A model generated the notes under the pieces. The model ran no database searches. It saw only the letters and a list, made by a program, of their open reading frames with translations, and was not told where the DNA came from. The translations under genes and the position numbers were made by a program. From NCBI RefSeq assembly GCF_026626885.1, contig NZ_JAPNOA010000058.1:261262-325261 (forward strand): a stretch of 64,000 nt of DNA, in the 5' to 3' direction. Each line of letters opens with the position of its first letter. Within the stretch, counting starts at the first letter, position 1. Shown here in pieces: positions 54,433 through 62,867 of the stretch. The stretch comes from Parathalassolituus penaei (lineage in GTDB: Bacteria > Pseudomonadota > Gammaproteobacteria > Pseudomonadales > Oceanobacteraceae).

Positions 54433-55974
54433 ATGCTCGATGGAATTATGATCGGACTGAACACCGCCATCATGCCGTTTAACCTGATGATGGTGTTTGC
54501 AGGCTGTTTTGTCGGTACGTTTATTGGCATGTTGCCAGGCCTTGGCCCGGTATCGGCCGTGGCTTTGATGATCCCGATTACCTACGGGCTTGACCCGTCG
54601 TCCGGCATCATCCTGATGGCCGGTGTGTATTACGGCGCGATTTTTGGTGGTTCTACTTCTTCTATTCTGATCAACGCCCCTGGTTGCTCCAGCACCGTGG
54701 TAACGGCGTTTGATGGTTATCCGCTGGCCTGTCAGGGCCAGGCAGGCAAGGCGTTGGCGCTGGCCGCCTGGTGTTCCTTCACCGGTGGTACCGTTGGCGC
54801 GATTATCCTGCTGTTTGCGGCACCGGCGCTGGCGACTGTCTCGATGAGTTTCCAGTCCAGTGACTATTTTGCACTGATGGTGCTGGGTCTTACCGCGGTG
54901 GCGGCATTTGCTGGCAAAGGTCAGGTACTGAAGTCGCTGATCATGGCGGTGCTGGGCCTGATGCTGGCAACGGTGGGGACCGATGTGACCTCCGGTACGA
55001 CCCGTTTTACGTTCGGAAGCTCTGACCTGATCGATGGTGTCAGCTTCCTGCTGCTGGCGATGGCAACCTTCGCCCTCACCGAAGTCATCATGACCGTACT
55101 GCGTGGCGAGCACGTCAAACCGCAGGCCGAAATCGACATGTCGAAACTGGGCAGCATGCGTCTGAGCCGTGAAGAAGTAAAAGAAGTAGCACCTACTGTG
55201 GCCCGTTCATCCGTGTTCGGTTTCCTGATCGGTGTACTGCCGGGTGCCGGTGCCACCATTGCTTCCTTTATGGCTTATGGCATGGAACGCAACCTGGCGT
55301 CTGTCAAAGAAAAGCTGAAGTTCGGTAAAGGCTCGCTGCGTGGTCTGGCTGCGCCGGAAACCGCCAACAACGCGGCTTCTACCGGTTCGTTTGTACCACT
55401 GCTGACACTGGGTATTCCGGGTTCTGGTACCACCGCCATTATGCTGGGCGCTCTGATTGCCTATGGTATCCAGCCGGGTCCACGTCTGTTTATCGACAAC
55501 CCGGATGTGTTCTGGTCGGTCATTATCTCGATGTACTTCGGTAACCTGGTGCTGCTGGTGCTGAACCTGCCACTGATTCCGTACATCTCCCGACTGCTGG
55601 TGATTCCGAACCCGATCCTGATTCCGCTGATCCTGTTCTTCTCGGTCACCGGTGTGTATCTGGTCAGCTTCAACACCTTCGACATCCACATGATGGTGGT
55701 GGTGACCGTGATCTCGATTGTGCTGAAACTGCTGGCGTTCCCGATGGCGCCCATGCTGCTGGGGTACATCCTCGGTGAACTGCTGGAGAACAACCTCAGC
55801 CGTGCGCTGATGATCTCCGACGGCAGTCTGTCGTTCCTGTGGGAGCGCCCACTGAGCGCCGGCATCATGGTCGTGGCCATCCTGGCACTGCTGTCACCGC
55901 TGGTAACCACACTGCGCAATCGTCGTGCAGCCAAAGAACCACAGGTGGCCGGCGCCGAGGAATCTGCAGCCTGA
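54433..55974 (+). CDS. tctA: TTT large permease TctA (system 2)
   Basis: 513 aa. Family elements: GTFIGMLPGLGPVSAVALMIP, GVYYGAIFGGSTSSILINAPG, LIGVLPGAGATIASFMAYG, PETANNAASTGSFVPLLTLGIPGSGTTAIMLGAL. Around twelve membrane helices. Pairs with TctB in importing a carboxylate delivered by TctC. Followed by a hairpin and an outer-membrane protein gene. It is only distantly similar to the system 1 permease, so the two transporters are not a recent duplication. Confidence 0.93.
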   Translation: MLDGIMIGLNTAIMPFNLMMVFAGCFVGTFIGMLPGLGPVSAVALMIPITYGLDPSSGIILMAGVYYGAIFGGSTSSILINAPGCSSTVVTAFDGYPLACQGQAGKALALAAWCSFTGGTVGAIILLFAAPALATVSMSFQSSDYFALMVLGLTAVAAFAGKGQVLKSLIMAVLGLMLATVGTDVTSGTTRFTFGSSDLIDGVSFLLLAMATFALTEVIMTVLRGEHVKPQAEIDMSKLGSMRLSREEVKEVAPTVARSSVFGFLIGVLPGAGATIASFMAYGMERNLASVKEKLKFGKGSLRGLAAPETANNAASTGSFVPLLTLGIPGSGTTAIMLGALIAYGIQPGPRLFIDNPDVFWSVIISMYFGNLVLLVLNLPLIPYISRLLVIPNPILIPLILFFSVTGVYLVSFNTFDIHMMVVVTVISIVLKLLAFPMAPMLLGYILGELLENNLSRALMISDGSLSFLWERPLSAGIMVVAILALLSPLVTTLRNRRAAKEPQVAGAEESAA

Positions 55975-55989
55975 TCACCCGTTAGACCC

Positions 55990-56011
55990 GGCGACGGTAA
56001 TAACCGTCGCC
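55990..56011 (+). terminator. Hairpin between tctA and the outer-membrane protein gene
   Basis: GGCGACGGT-AATA-ACCGTCGCC, a perfect 9-bp stem with a 4-base loop, without a T run. It probably stabilises or partly terminates the tct transcript and allows separate expression of the outer-membrane protein. Confidence 0.6.
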
Positions 56012-56121
56012 AGCATCCGCCCCCTGCGGGGTTAACCCTGGCAAGCCGCTGTTTTTGGCCACTCCCCTGGTCAGGACATCGGCTTGCCCAAAAAAATGAC
56101 AACAATAAAAAGGTAACCGAC

Positions 56122-56826
56122 ATGTCCAAGACTACATGCAGCCGTTCAATCAAGGTTTTACTGCTGGCGATGGCCTCTGCCGCCGCCCTGCCGGTAATGG
56201 CCGGTAACTTTGACTTCCAGCTGGAAGAAGAAACCGTTACCGACGACAGCGGCAACCGCAACGTCAAATTCGAACCACGCCTGCGTTACCGCGAAGGTGC
56301 GTTCACCACCCACTTCGAATACGAATACGACCCGAACGTCAAACCGGCCAAGGACAAGAAAGTCCTGGAATGGCAGCAAGACATGCGTTGGACCACCGGT
56401 GGTGGTTACTCCCACATGCTGACCAACGAGATGTACCACAACTACACCACCAGCAAAGACAGCGGTGAACTGACCTGGGCGTTTTTCACCCCGGCGGAAG
56501 GTGGCATCCGTTACGGTTTTGAACTGGAAGTGGACTACCTGAGCAACGACGAACTGGCCCTGCACGAAATCGAAATTGAACCGACCGTTAAATGGGCCGA
56601 CAAGGTAGGCCCGGGCACCCTCAACTTCGAACTGGAAGCACCGGTTACCCGTTTGTACAGCAAGACCAAAAACAACGTTGAAATCGAAACCGTTGAGTTC
56701 CAGACCCTCTACGAAGTACCGGTAACCGCCAGCTCGTTTGTGAGTATGGAAGTGGTGATGCCGTACGACCTCGAAAAGAAAGCCATGGAGTCTGAACTGA
56801 ACCTGGCCTGGGGTACCCGTTTCTGA
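56122..56826 (+). CDS. Outer-membrane beta-barrel, porin-like (KdgM-like?)
   Basis: 234 aa with signal peptide ending PVMA. The mature part is rich in alternating hydrophobic/charged strands (FEPRLRYREGAFTTHFEYEYDP, YSHMLTNEMYHNY, GGIRYGFELEVDYLS, and others), about 10-12 strands, and ends in aromatic Phe (AWGTRF), the outer-membrane insertion signal. Size and strand layout recall the small KdgM/NanC oligosaccharide channels. Placed directly after tctCBA, it may be the outer-membrane entry for the same carboxylate. The substrate is unknown. Confidence 0.75.
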   Translation: MSKTTCSRSIKVLLLAMASAAALPVMAGNFDFQLEEETVTDDSGNRNVKFEPRLRYREGAFTTHFEYEYDPNVKPAKDKKVLEWQQDMRWTTGGGYSHMLTNEMYHNYTTSKDSGELTWAFFTPAEGGIRYGFELEVDYLSNDELALHEIEIEPTVKWADKVGPGTLNFELEAPVTRLYSKTKNNVEIETVEFQTLYEVPVTASSFVSMEVVMPYDLEKKAMESELNLAWGTRF

Positions 56827-56897
56827 GACCGTTCTTCCGTTAACAGCTCTCGAACTGCCACCACAAGTGGCACTTTCTTGCTCCTCACGAGGGAGCC

Positions 56898-56918
56898 AGG
56901 CCCTGCGGGGCCTTTTTT
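56898..56918 (+). terminator. Rho-independent terminator
   Basis: AGGCCC-TGCG-GGGCCT followed by five T, 72 bases after the barrel gene stop. Beyond it, to 57210, no gene is seen; a run of eight G lies near 57032 and the sequence becomes AT-rich from about 57060. Confidence 0.9.
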
Positions 56919-57210
56919 ATTGGTGTTCCATGCTGCTGCGTGGGAGTGGTGTGCTGGCGTCTGGCACCAACCGAGTATCGTGAACAAGCAGCCTCCCCGG
57001 AGAAGCTCTAACAAAGAGTGGCACTAACCAAGGGGGGGGCAACAATGGCATTGCCGGGTGGAGATGTTTATAATTGCAGTTCTGTTAGTTTTTGCGGGGC
57101 TACTTGCCTTTTATGAATTGGAGTGAGTTGGTGATTTTGTAATTTTTCGAATTAAGTGCATTGTGTCGTAGGAGTTTAAGTTTGGGGGCTAGTGTGCAAT
57201 AGGGGGAGAA

Positions 57211-57954
57211 ATGAATTTTGATGAATTTTACATTAAGGAAGATGGTGTTGAAGCGCTAGTATGGTCTGATGGAACCCCGGTTAGAGCAGTAGTTAGCTTT
57301 ACGAGTATGAATCCTGGGAAATTTGAGCGTTGCTCATGGTTTTGCGATGGAGGGTTAACGGAAAGTACGTTGTTCATATTGTTGCGTGATGAAAATCAGT
57401 GGTACTATCTGGGAAAAAAGAATGAAATTCAAAGTCCCTACTTATATTTTATTAAAAAGATACTTCAAAAATATAATGTGAATTGTCTGGGGGGAAAGAA
57501 TGAAATTCAAAGTCCCTACTTATCTTTTATTAAAAAGATACTTCAAAAATATAATGTGAATTGTAAGGATGTAACTGCTGTTGGCTCTTCAATGGGAGGG
57601 TATGCTGCTGTGTATATGACGGCAGCGCTCGGATTTTCCTACTGCCTTTCAGTGAATCCGCAAGTGGATTACGATAGCGCGAGCTTGCATAAACATTCCT
57701 TGTGGACTAGAAAGATGGCCGAGTCTGCATGGATTGACCTAGATCAGTTCATACTGAAATCTCCAATGTTGGGCGATTCTTATTTTCACTTAATACGTGG
57801 GAATTATATTGCAGATCGTTCTGCGATGGAAAAACTTACAGGTGCACTTGATAGACGATCGGCCAAATATAATTTAGAAATTGTTGAAAACAATGAGCAT
57901 GGATGGATGGGAATGTCTAAAGAAAGGTTGTTTTCTATTTTAAATGAGCGCTAG
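57211..57954 (+). CDS. Alpha/beta-hydrolase-like protein with internal 26-residue duplication
   Basis: 247 aa, much more AT-rich than all neighbours, implying acquired DNA. A nucleophile elbow GSSMGGYAAVYMTAALG (GxSxGG) and a C-terminal NNEHGW that could give the catalytic His suggest a serine hydrolase or acyltransferase of the kind found in glycan or surface-polysaccharide loci. The acid residue is not assigned. Residues 67-92 and 93-118 are a near-perfect direct duplication (KNEIQSPYL.FIKKILQKYNVNC) located before the nucleophile strand. Strong RBS GGGGAGAA before the ATG. It stands alone, preceded by a terminator and followed by a broken ORF. Not certain to be functional because the duplication lengthens a core helix and loop. 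Confidence 0.7.
   Translation: MNFDEFYIKEDGVEALVWSDGTPVRAVVSFTSMNPGKFERCSWFCDGGLTESTLFILLRDENQWYYLGKKNEIQSPYLYFIKKILQKYNVNCLGGKNEIQSPYLSFIKKILQKYNVNCKDVTAVGSSMGGYAAVYMTAALGFSYCLSVNPQVDYDSASLHKHSLWTRKMAESAWIDLDQFILKSPMLGDSYFHLIRGNYIADRSAMEKLTGALDRRSAKYNLEIVENNEHGWMGMSKERLFSILNER
57409..57564 (+). repeat. 78-bp in-frame tandem duplication
   Basis: Units 57409-57486 and 57487-57564 are identical apart from four bases (three in an A/G-rich patch near the start, one Tyr/Ser change). The repeat unit is a multiple of three, so the frame is kept. Low divergence indicates a recent event. Confidence 0.95.
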
Positions 57955-58041
57955 TGTCTCTCAACAAAAGTTCACTTGATATTAATCCTATCTGATAACC
58001 GGAGCGGTATTTTTCAACATAGTTGTCCTATAAACCATTAG

Positions 58042-58221
58042 TCAGGCAGCCATCGTCGCGGCCTGTATTTCTTCCTTCCTCACCGGATTCAGCGTCACCG
58101 TTTCCTGCCAGCTCAGATTACGGATTCTCTTCCGGCTCCAACGCTCCAGGTGCTGTTTCACCGACGCGCCCGCCACCCGCCACCCTGTCCGGGTAAATGT
58201 ATAAATTCGTTGCTGCAGGTT
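58042..58221 (-). pseudogene. Remnant of an unidentified gene (3' end only)
   Basis: A frame without a start codon, stopping at 58042, encodes about 59 residues with coherent protein composition (RTGWRVAGASVKQHLERW, then SRKRIRNLSWQETVTLNPVR). It is GC-rich and basic, unlike the AT-rich neighbour, and an in-frame stop cuts it on the 5' side. It resembles the C-terminal end of a DNA- or RNA-handling protein such as a transposase, but no family could be named. The rest of the 328-base gap 57955-58282 shows nothing else. Confidence 0.3.
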
Positions 58222-58282
58222 TCAGCTGCATCCTGATTGCCCGTATGATTTTCCGGTCGCCAATCAATAAGAAGGACAAGGC

Positions 58283-59236
58283 ATGGATCTTTTATTTCTC
58301 GGCACGTCGGCGGGTATGCCGAGCAAGTTGCGTAATGTCACCGGGCTGGCGCTGATCGAGGATCAGGGCAAGGGCTGGTATCTGGTGGATTGTGGTGAGG
58401 CGACCCAGCATCAGTTGTTGCATACGCCGCTGTCGATGCATGGCCTCAAGGCGATTTTTATTACCCATATTCATGGTGACCATTGTTACGGTCTGCCGGG
58501 GTTGCTGGCGTCGGCGGCGATGCAGGGGCGGACGGAGCCTCTCACCATTGTTGCGCCGCGTGGTGTGCATGAATGGCTGGAAGCCACTCGTGGGCTGGTG
58601 GAACTCTACACGCCGTACGGGCTGGACTACATAGTCACCGACTCGCTGGATGAGCTGGTGATCGATGATATGCACATCACCGCCCATGCGCTTGAACACC
58701 GGGTGCCAAGCTGGGCCTATCGCTTCAGCCAGCATGCCCCAAAATCCCTCGACAAAGACAAACTGGAAGCCGATGGCATTCCACGCGGGCCGATCTGGGG
58801 GCTGTTGCAGCAAGGGCTGGATGCCGAACTGGACGGTCGTCCCGTGCTGGCGGAACAGTATCGGATTGAACGTTTTCCGCCTACCGTGATGGTGATTGGT
58901 GGTGACAATGCCCGCCCGGAATTACTGGCCGCAGCCTGCCACAACGCGCATGTACTGGTGCATGAAGCCACTTACACCACCGAAGTGTCGGCGCGGGTGG
59001 GGGAGGAGTACGGCCACAGTGATGCCTTGCGAGTCGCCCGTTTTGCCGAGCAGGTGGGGCTGCCGAATCTGATTCTGACCCACTTCAGCGCCCGTTATAA
59101 ACCGGCCGGATACCCCTCACCATCGATGGACGATATTCGTCAGGAAGCCGAAGCCGTGTACAGCGGCCAGCTGTTCTTGGCCGAAGATTTTGCCCGTTTC
59201 CGGGTTGGGCCGGATGGCTCATTACATCGGGTCTGA
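58283..59236 (+). CDS. rnz: Ribonuclease Z / RNase BN
   Basis: 317 aa metallo-beta-lactamase nuclease that processes tRNA 3' ends. MDLLFLGTSAGMPSKLRN is the family N terminus and THIHGDHCYGLPGLL gives the metal motif H62xHxDH67. The central exosite loop, His in HEATY and HFSARY (C-terminal) supply the remaining ligands. Length matches the ElaC/RNase BN short form. AAGGACAAGGC before the ATG. Confidence 0.93.
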   Translation: MDLLFLGTSAGMPSKLRNVTGLALIEDQGKGWYLVDCGEATQHQLLHTPLSMHGLKAIFITHIHGDHCYGLPGLLASAAMQGRTEPLTIVAPRGVHEWLEATRGLVELYTPYGLDYIVTDSLDELVIDDMHITAHALEHRVPSWAYRFSQHAPKSLDKDKLEADGIPRGPIWGLLQQGLDAELDGRPVLAEQYRIERFPPTVMVIGGDNARPELLAAACHNAHVLVHEATYTTEVSARVGEEYGHSDALRVARFAEQVGLPNLILTHFSARYKPAGYPSPSMDDIRQEAEAVYSGQLFLAEDFARFRVGPDGSLHRV

Positions 59237-59355
59237 CGACTGTTCGATTACCGGGTTGTTCTGCGCCCGCTCGTTTGCATCTTGCATCCCTGAAGCACAG
59301 ACCTGAAAAACGAACCGGAAACACGGGCCGGAGACATAAACCAGCAGCGCCAACA

Positions 59356-59428
59356 TGAAGCCGCTTCATACGCATTCATCATGAATATTAATCATGAGAT
59401 CGCATCATGTTTTTTTGAATTTAAATCA
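59356..59428 (+). promoter_or_regulatory. MetR-type operator cluster upstream of mesX
   Basis: TGAAGCCGCTTCA at 59356-59368 matches the MetR consensus TGAA-N5-TTCA perfectly and is part of a 15-base palindrome. Two near copies follow at 59382-59394 (TGAATATTAATCA) and 59416-59428 (TGAATTTAAATCA), each one base off. They lie 130-200 bases before a methionine-synthesis operon in the 320-base gap after ribonuclease Z, so homocysteine-responsive control is likely. Confidence 0.6.
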
Positions 59429-59556
59429 ATTTTTTTCATGACCTTGTTCGGGTACAAATAGCCCCAGCGCTAACGAACGCAGGCTTCCACGTGAAGCCTC
59501 AAGCGTTCGCACTGGCAGAAATTGAATTCACGGCTCACCACAGGACACCAGCAGGC

Positions 59557-60534
59557 ATGAAGCAAGAGTTTACGTTTACGATCAAAAGCGTGCGTTTCGA
59601 CGAGAACTATCGTCCAGCCGACAGCACCCGTCTCACCACCAACTTTGCCAACCTGGCACGTGGCGAACGTCGTCAGGAAAACCTGAAAAACGCACTGCGA
59701 ATGATCGATAACCGTTTTAACGCCATGGCCTACTGGGATAACCCCAACGGCGACCGTTACTCCGTTGAACTGGATATTATTTCCGTGGATATGGACGTTG
59801 CTGGCAACGGCGAAGCCTTCCCGAGCATTGAAGTGCTGCAAACCACCATCGTTGACCATGTCACCGGTAAACGCATCGACGGTCTGGTGGGCAATAACTT
59901 CTCATCCTATGTGCGTGATTATGACTTCAGCGTCTCGCTGCTGGAGCACAACCGCGACCGTAATGGCTTCAGCGTGCCGGAAGGCTTTGGTGATCTGCAC
60001 GGCAAGCTGTTCCGCTGCTTTGTGAACTCCGATACCTACAAACAACACTTCCACAAACTGCCGGTGATTTGCCTGAGCGTATCCGACAACAAGATTTACC
60101 ACCGTACCGAAAACGTTCACCCGGTGCTGGGCGTGGAGTACGTGCCGAACGAGTCGTCACTGACCGAACAGTACTTCCAGAAGATGGGCATGCAGGTGCG
60201 TTATTTCATGCCTGCGGCCAGCGTTGCGCCATTGGCGTTCTATTTCTACGGCGACCTGCTGACGGATTACACCAACCTGGAGCTGATCAGCACCATCAGC
60301 ACCATGGAAACGTTCCAGAAGATTTATCGCCCGGAAATCTACAACGCCAACTCCTGCGCCGGTAACTACTACCAGCCGAACCTGAAACATCAGGATCACT
60401 CCGTAACCCGGATTGTGTACGACCGCGAAGAGCGCAGTCGACTGGCGGTGAAGCAGGGCAAGTTTGCTGAAGAACACTTCATCAAACCGTACGGGCGCAT
60501 CCTTGAACAATGGTCTGCCGACTACGTTATTTAA
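59557..60534 (+). CDS. mesX: MesX (DUF1852), partner of folate-independent methionine synthase
   Basis: 325 aa, the usual DUF1852 length. MKQEFTFTIKSVRFDENYRPADSTRLTTNFANLARGERRQ is the family start, and the C-terminal NANSCAGNYYQPNLKHQDHSVTRIVYDREERS also matches. MesX is required in vivo for MesD activity; family reports describe a putative oxygenase that helps supply or transfer methyl groups without folate. Conserved His/Asp/Tyr residues could bind a metal. Start at 59557; the upstream in-frame ATG at 59491 lacks RBS. mesD follows after 27 bases. Confidence 0.88.
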   Translation: MKQEFTFTIKSVRFDENYRPADSTRLTTNFANLARGERRQENLKNALRMIDNRFNAMAYWDNPNGDRYSVELDIISVDMDVAGNGEAFPSIEVLQTTIVDHVTGKRIDGLVGNNFSSYVRDYDFSVSLLEHNRDRNGFSVPEGFGDLHGKLFRCFVNSDTYKQHFHKLPVICLSVSDNKIYHRTENVHPVLGVEYVPNESSLTEQYFQKMGMQVRYFMPAASVAPLAFYFYGDLLTDYTNLELISTISTMETFQKIYRPEIYNANSCAGNYYQPNLKHQDHSVTRIVYDREERSRLAVKQGKFAEEHFIKPYGRILEQWSADYVI

Positions 60535-60561
60535 TTCACCTTGCTGGAAAGACTTTTTGTG

Positions 60562-61590
60562 ATGAAAAAACTGTTACCCACTTCAACCGCGGGCAGTCTG
60601 CCAAAACCGTCCTGGCTGGCGCAGCCAGAGGTATTATGGTCGCCGTGGAAACTGCAAGGTGACGAACTGCTGCAGGGCAAACAGGATGCCCTGCGTTTAT
60701 CCCTGCTCGACCAGCTGCAGGCGGGTATTGATATCGTCAGCGACGGCGAACAAACCCGTCAGCATTTTGTAACCACCTTTATTGAACACCTGAGCGGCGT
60801 TGATTTTAACCAGCGCAAAACCGTGCGGATTCGTAACCGTTACGACGCCAGTGTGCCAGTAGTGGTGGATGCCGTGGCGCGTCAGAAACCGGTGTTTGTG
60901 GAAGACGCCCGCTTTTTGCGCCAGCAAACCACCCAGCCGATCAAATGGGCCCTGCCAGGCCCAATGACCATGATCGACACCCTGTTTGATGATCACTACA
61001 AAAGCCGCGAACAGCTGGCCTGGGAATTCGCCAAAATCCTCAACCAGGAAGCCCTCGAGCTGGAAGCGGCCGGTGTGGATATCATCCAGTTTGATGAACC
61101 GGCTTTTAACGTGTTCTTCGACGAAGTGAACGACTGGGGAATTGCCGCACTGGAGCGTGCGACTCAGGGGCTGAAGTGTGAAACGGCTGTCCATATCTGT
61201 TACGGCTACGGCATCAAGGCCAACACCGACTGGAAACAGACCCTTGGTTCCGAATGGCGTCAGTACGAACAGGTGTTCCCGAAACTGCAGCAATCCGGCA
61301 TTGATATCGTCTCGCTGGAATGCCAGAACTCACGGGTGCCTATGGAGCTGATTGAACTGATTCGCGGCAAAAAAGTGATGGTGGGGGCCATTGATGTGGC
61401 CACCCATCGCATTGAAACCCCGGAAGAAGTGGCCAGCACACTGCGCAAGGCACTGAAATATGTGGATGCCGACAAACTCTACCCATGCACCAACTGTGGT
61501 ATGGCACCACTGCCAAAAGCCGTCGCCACCGGCAAACTGCAAGCGTTAACCGCTGGCGCCGCCATTGTGCGTGAAGAGCTCAGCCGTTAA
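60562..61590 (+). CDS. mesD: MesD, folate-independent core methionine synthase (MetE-like)
   Basis: 342 aa, equivalent to the C-terminal catalytic half of MetE alone; the N-terminal folate-binding barrel is absent. It is LLPTSTAGSLPKPSWL at the start, with the substrate/metal site in VHICYG (His, Cys) and a C-terminal YPCTNCGMAPLP (second Cys). EQTRQHF and FDEPAFNVF match the homocysteine site. Together with mesX it methylates homocysteine from a non-folate donor. GGAAAG lies upstream of the ATG. Confidence 0.9.
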   Translation: MKKLLPTSTAGSLPKPSWLAQPEVLWSPWKLQGDELLQGKQDALRLSLLDQLQAGIDIVSDGEQTRQHFVTTFIEHLSGVDFNQRKTVRIRNRYDASVPVVVDAVARQKPVFVEDARFLRQQTTQPIKWALPGPMTMIDTLFDDHYKSREQLAWEFAKILNQEALELEAAGVDIIQFDEPAFNVFFDEVNDWGIAALERATQGLKCETAVHICYGYGIKANTDWKQTLGSEWRQYEQVFPKLQQSGIDIVSLECQNSRVPMELIELIRGKKVMVGAIDVATHRIETPEEVASTLRKALKYVDADKLYPCTNCGMAPLPKAVATGKLQALTAGAAIVREELSR

Positions 61591-61819
61591 CCGCCCGCGC
61601 AGCAGCAATAGCGGCAGCAATCGCCGCTTTCGCTTGCGGGCTGTTTTTCCAGCAGGTGGTGTGCAGCATCGACGCCACCCGCTCGGTAATATCGGCTACT
61701 TCATAGTTGGCCAACTCGGCCAGACTGCCAATACCGATTTCTTCCAGACGTTTGATCACCGTCGGGCCAACGCCTTTTAACGCCAGCAGGGCAGAGCGTT
61801 CCTGTTCTGAAAAAGCCAC
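61580..61819 (-). CDS. Helix-hairpin-helix protein
   Basis: 79 aa from the GTG at 61819, which has AAGGA 6 bases upstream; an ATG at 61861 is possible but has no RBS. ALLALKGVGPTVIKRLEEIGIGSLAELA is a classic HhH, a DNA-backbone-binding or protein-interaction fold, followed by helices EVADITERVASML and AAIAAAIAAARAV. Like small Cdd1/Tfox-C-like HhH proteins. It overlaps the 3' end of mesD by 11 bases in convergent orientation. Confidence 0.7.
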   Translation of the reverse strand: MAFSEQERSALLALKGVGPTVIKRLEEIGIGSLAELANYEVADITERVASMLHTTCWKNSPQAKAAIAAAIAAARAVNG

Positions 61820-61905
61820 ACAAAATCCTTGTTCAGTTGTTAAAACACAGCCGCCGCGCACTCATAAACTGCTTCGGCCAGGGGCTGGGGCAGAGGCTGA
61901 GTAAG

Positions 61906-61935
61906 TTGCTGTGTTAGTTGCTGTGTTAGTTGCTG
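61906..61935 (+). repeat. Short 12-bp tandem repeat
   Basis: TTGCTGTGTTAG occurs twice in direct succession plus a half copy. It lies in the 195-base gap between the HhH gene and the small membrane-protein gene. Probably slippage; no function is inferred. Confidence 0.7.
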
Positions 61936-62014
61936 GAATAAGCGGAACACATCCTGACAGATTCGGAAAACAACCGCTCTGGCCGTCTTCGCAAAAGCAG
62001 CGCAGTTCGTAAAC

Positions 62015-62224
62015 TCAGGCGTTACGACGGCGGAAAAACATCACCATCGACGTGATAAAGCCCAGCAACATCAGGCCCAGACCCGCCGGAATCAGCAGCA
62101 TATACATCACCCAACCGGTTTCTTTCCAGCCATCGGCCTGCACCACAAACGCCATCAGCAGCGGAAAGGCGTTGATCAGCACCGCCAGCAGAGTCGCAAG
62201 CTTGAAGGGAGTCCAGGTTTTCAT
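62015..62224 (-). CDS. Small two-helix membrane protein
   Basis: 69 aa. Two hydrophobic segments (FKLATLLAVLINAFPLLMAFVV and VMYMLLIPAGLGLMLLGFITSMVMFF) separated by QADGWKETGW and closed by RRRNA. No recognised family. GAGG lies 8 bases upstream of the ATG at 62224; earlier in-frame starts lack RBS. Confidence 0.65.
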   Translation of the reverse strand: MKTWTPFKLATLLAVLINAFPLLMAFVVQADGWKETGWVMYMLLIPAGLGLMLLGFITSMVMFFRRRNA

Positions 62225-62453
62225 CAGATAAGCCTCGTTTCTGAGTAAGAAAAAACAGCGGCGCGACCTTAACCGAAAAGCATGACGGCATCGATAGATA
62301 GGCAGGAATGGGTTAAATGGCATCTGCTGCGCAGGGCAGCCCAAAAGCGGTTACAGTTGCTGAAGTTCGGGGCTTGGATACAGAGCTGGTGATTTTGGCG
62401 TGCTGCTCGTTCTCGGGTAAAAAGATCAGATACATCCGAGAGTGGCATGCACT

Positions 62454-62867
62454 ATGGATTCAACAGGTCTGGATCTCACCTCTTTGCACAATGCCATACA
62501 ACGTCTTGCTGAAGGTATTGCACGCTATCAGCAGGATACCTCTGACACACTGATCCGTGACGGTCTGGTGCAGCGTTTTGAATTTACCTATGAAATCAGC
62601 CATAAAATGCTGAAACGCTACCTCGATATGGCCGCTGCCTCACCGGATGAAATTGACAACCTGGCGTTTCCCGACCTGATCCGTAAAGGCAACGAGACCG
62701 GCCTGTTAAAAAGTGACTGGCCGACATGGCGCCGTTACCGCGAGATGCGTGGTAAAACCAGCCATACCTACGATGAAAAAATCGCCCTCGAAGTGGTGGC
62801 GGCAATCCCGGAGTTTCTTGAAGAAGTCCGATATCTCGGTCAGCGTTTGAGCGAGCGCAATGGCTGA
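62454..62867 (+). CDS. HepT-like HEPN toxin (HI0074 family)
   Basis: 137 aa helical HEPN protein. R99-GKTS-H104-T-Y106 fits the RX4HXY motif of HepT toxins, in which R and H form the RNase site and Tyr is the adenylylation target of the MntA antitoxin. The N half (VQRFEFTYEISHKMLKRYLDM) is the HI0074 helical core. The start at 62454 is used; a GTG at 62442 is also in frame. Overlaps the MntA gene by 8 bases, as type VII toxin-antitoxin pairs do. Confidence 0.8.
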   Translation: MDSTGLDLTSLHNAIQRLAEGIARYQQDTSDTLIRDGLVQRFEFTYEISHKMLKRYLDMAAASPDEIDNLAFPDLIRKGNETGLLKSDWPTWRRYREMRGKTSHTYDEKIALEVVAAIPEFLEEVRYLGQRLSERNG

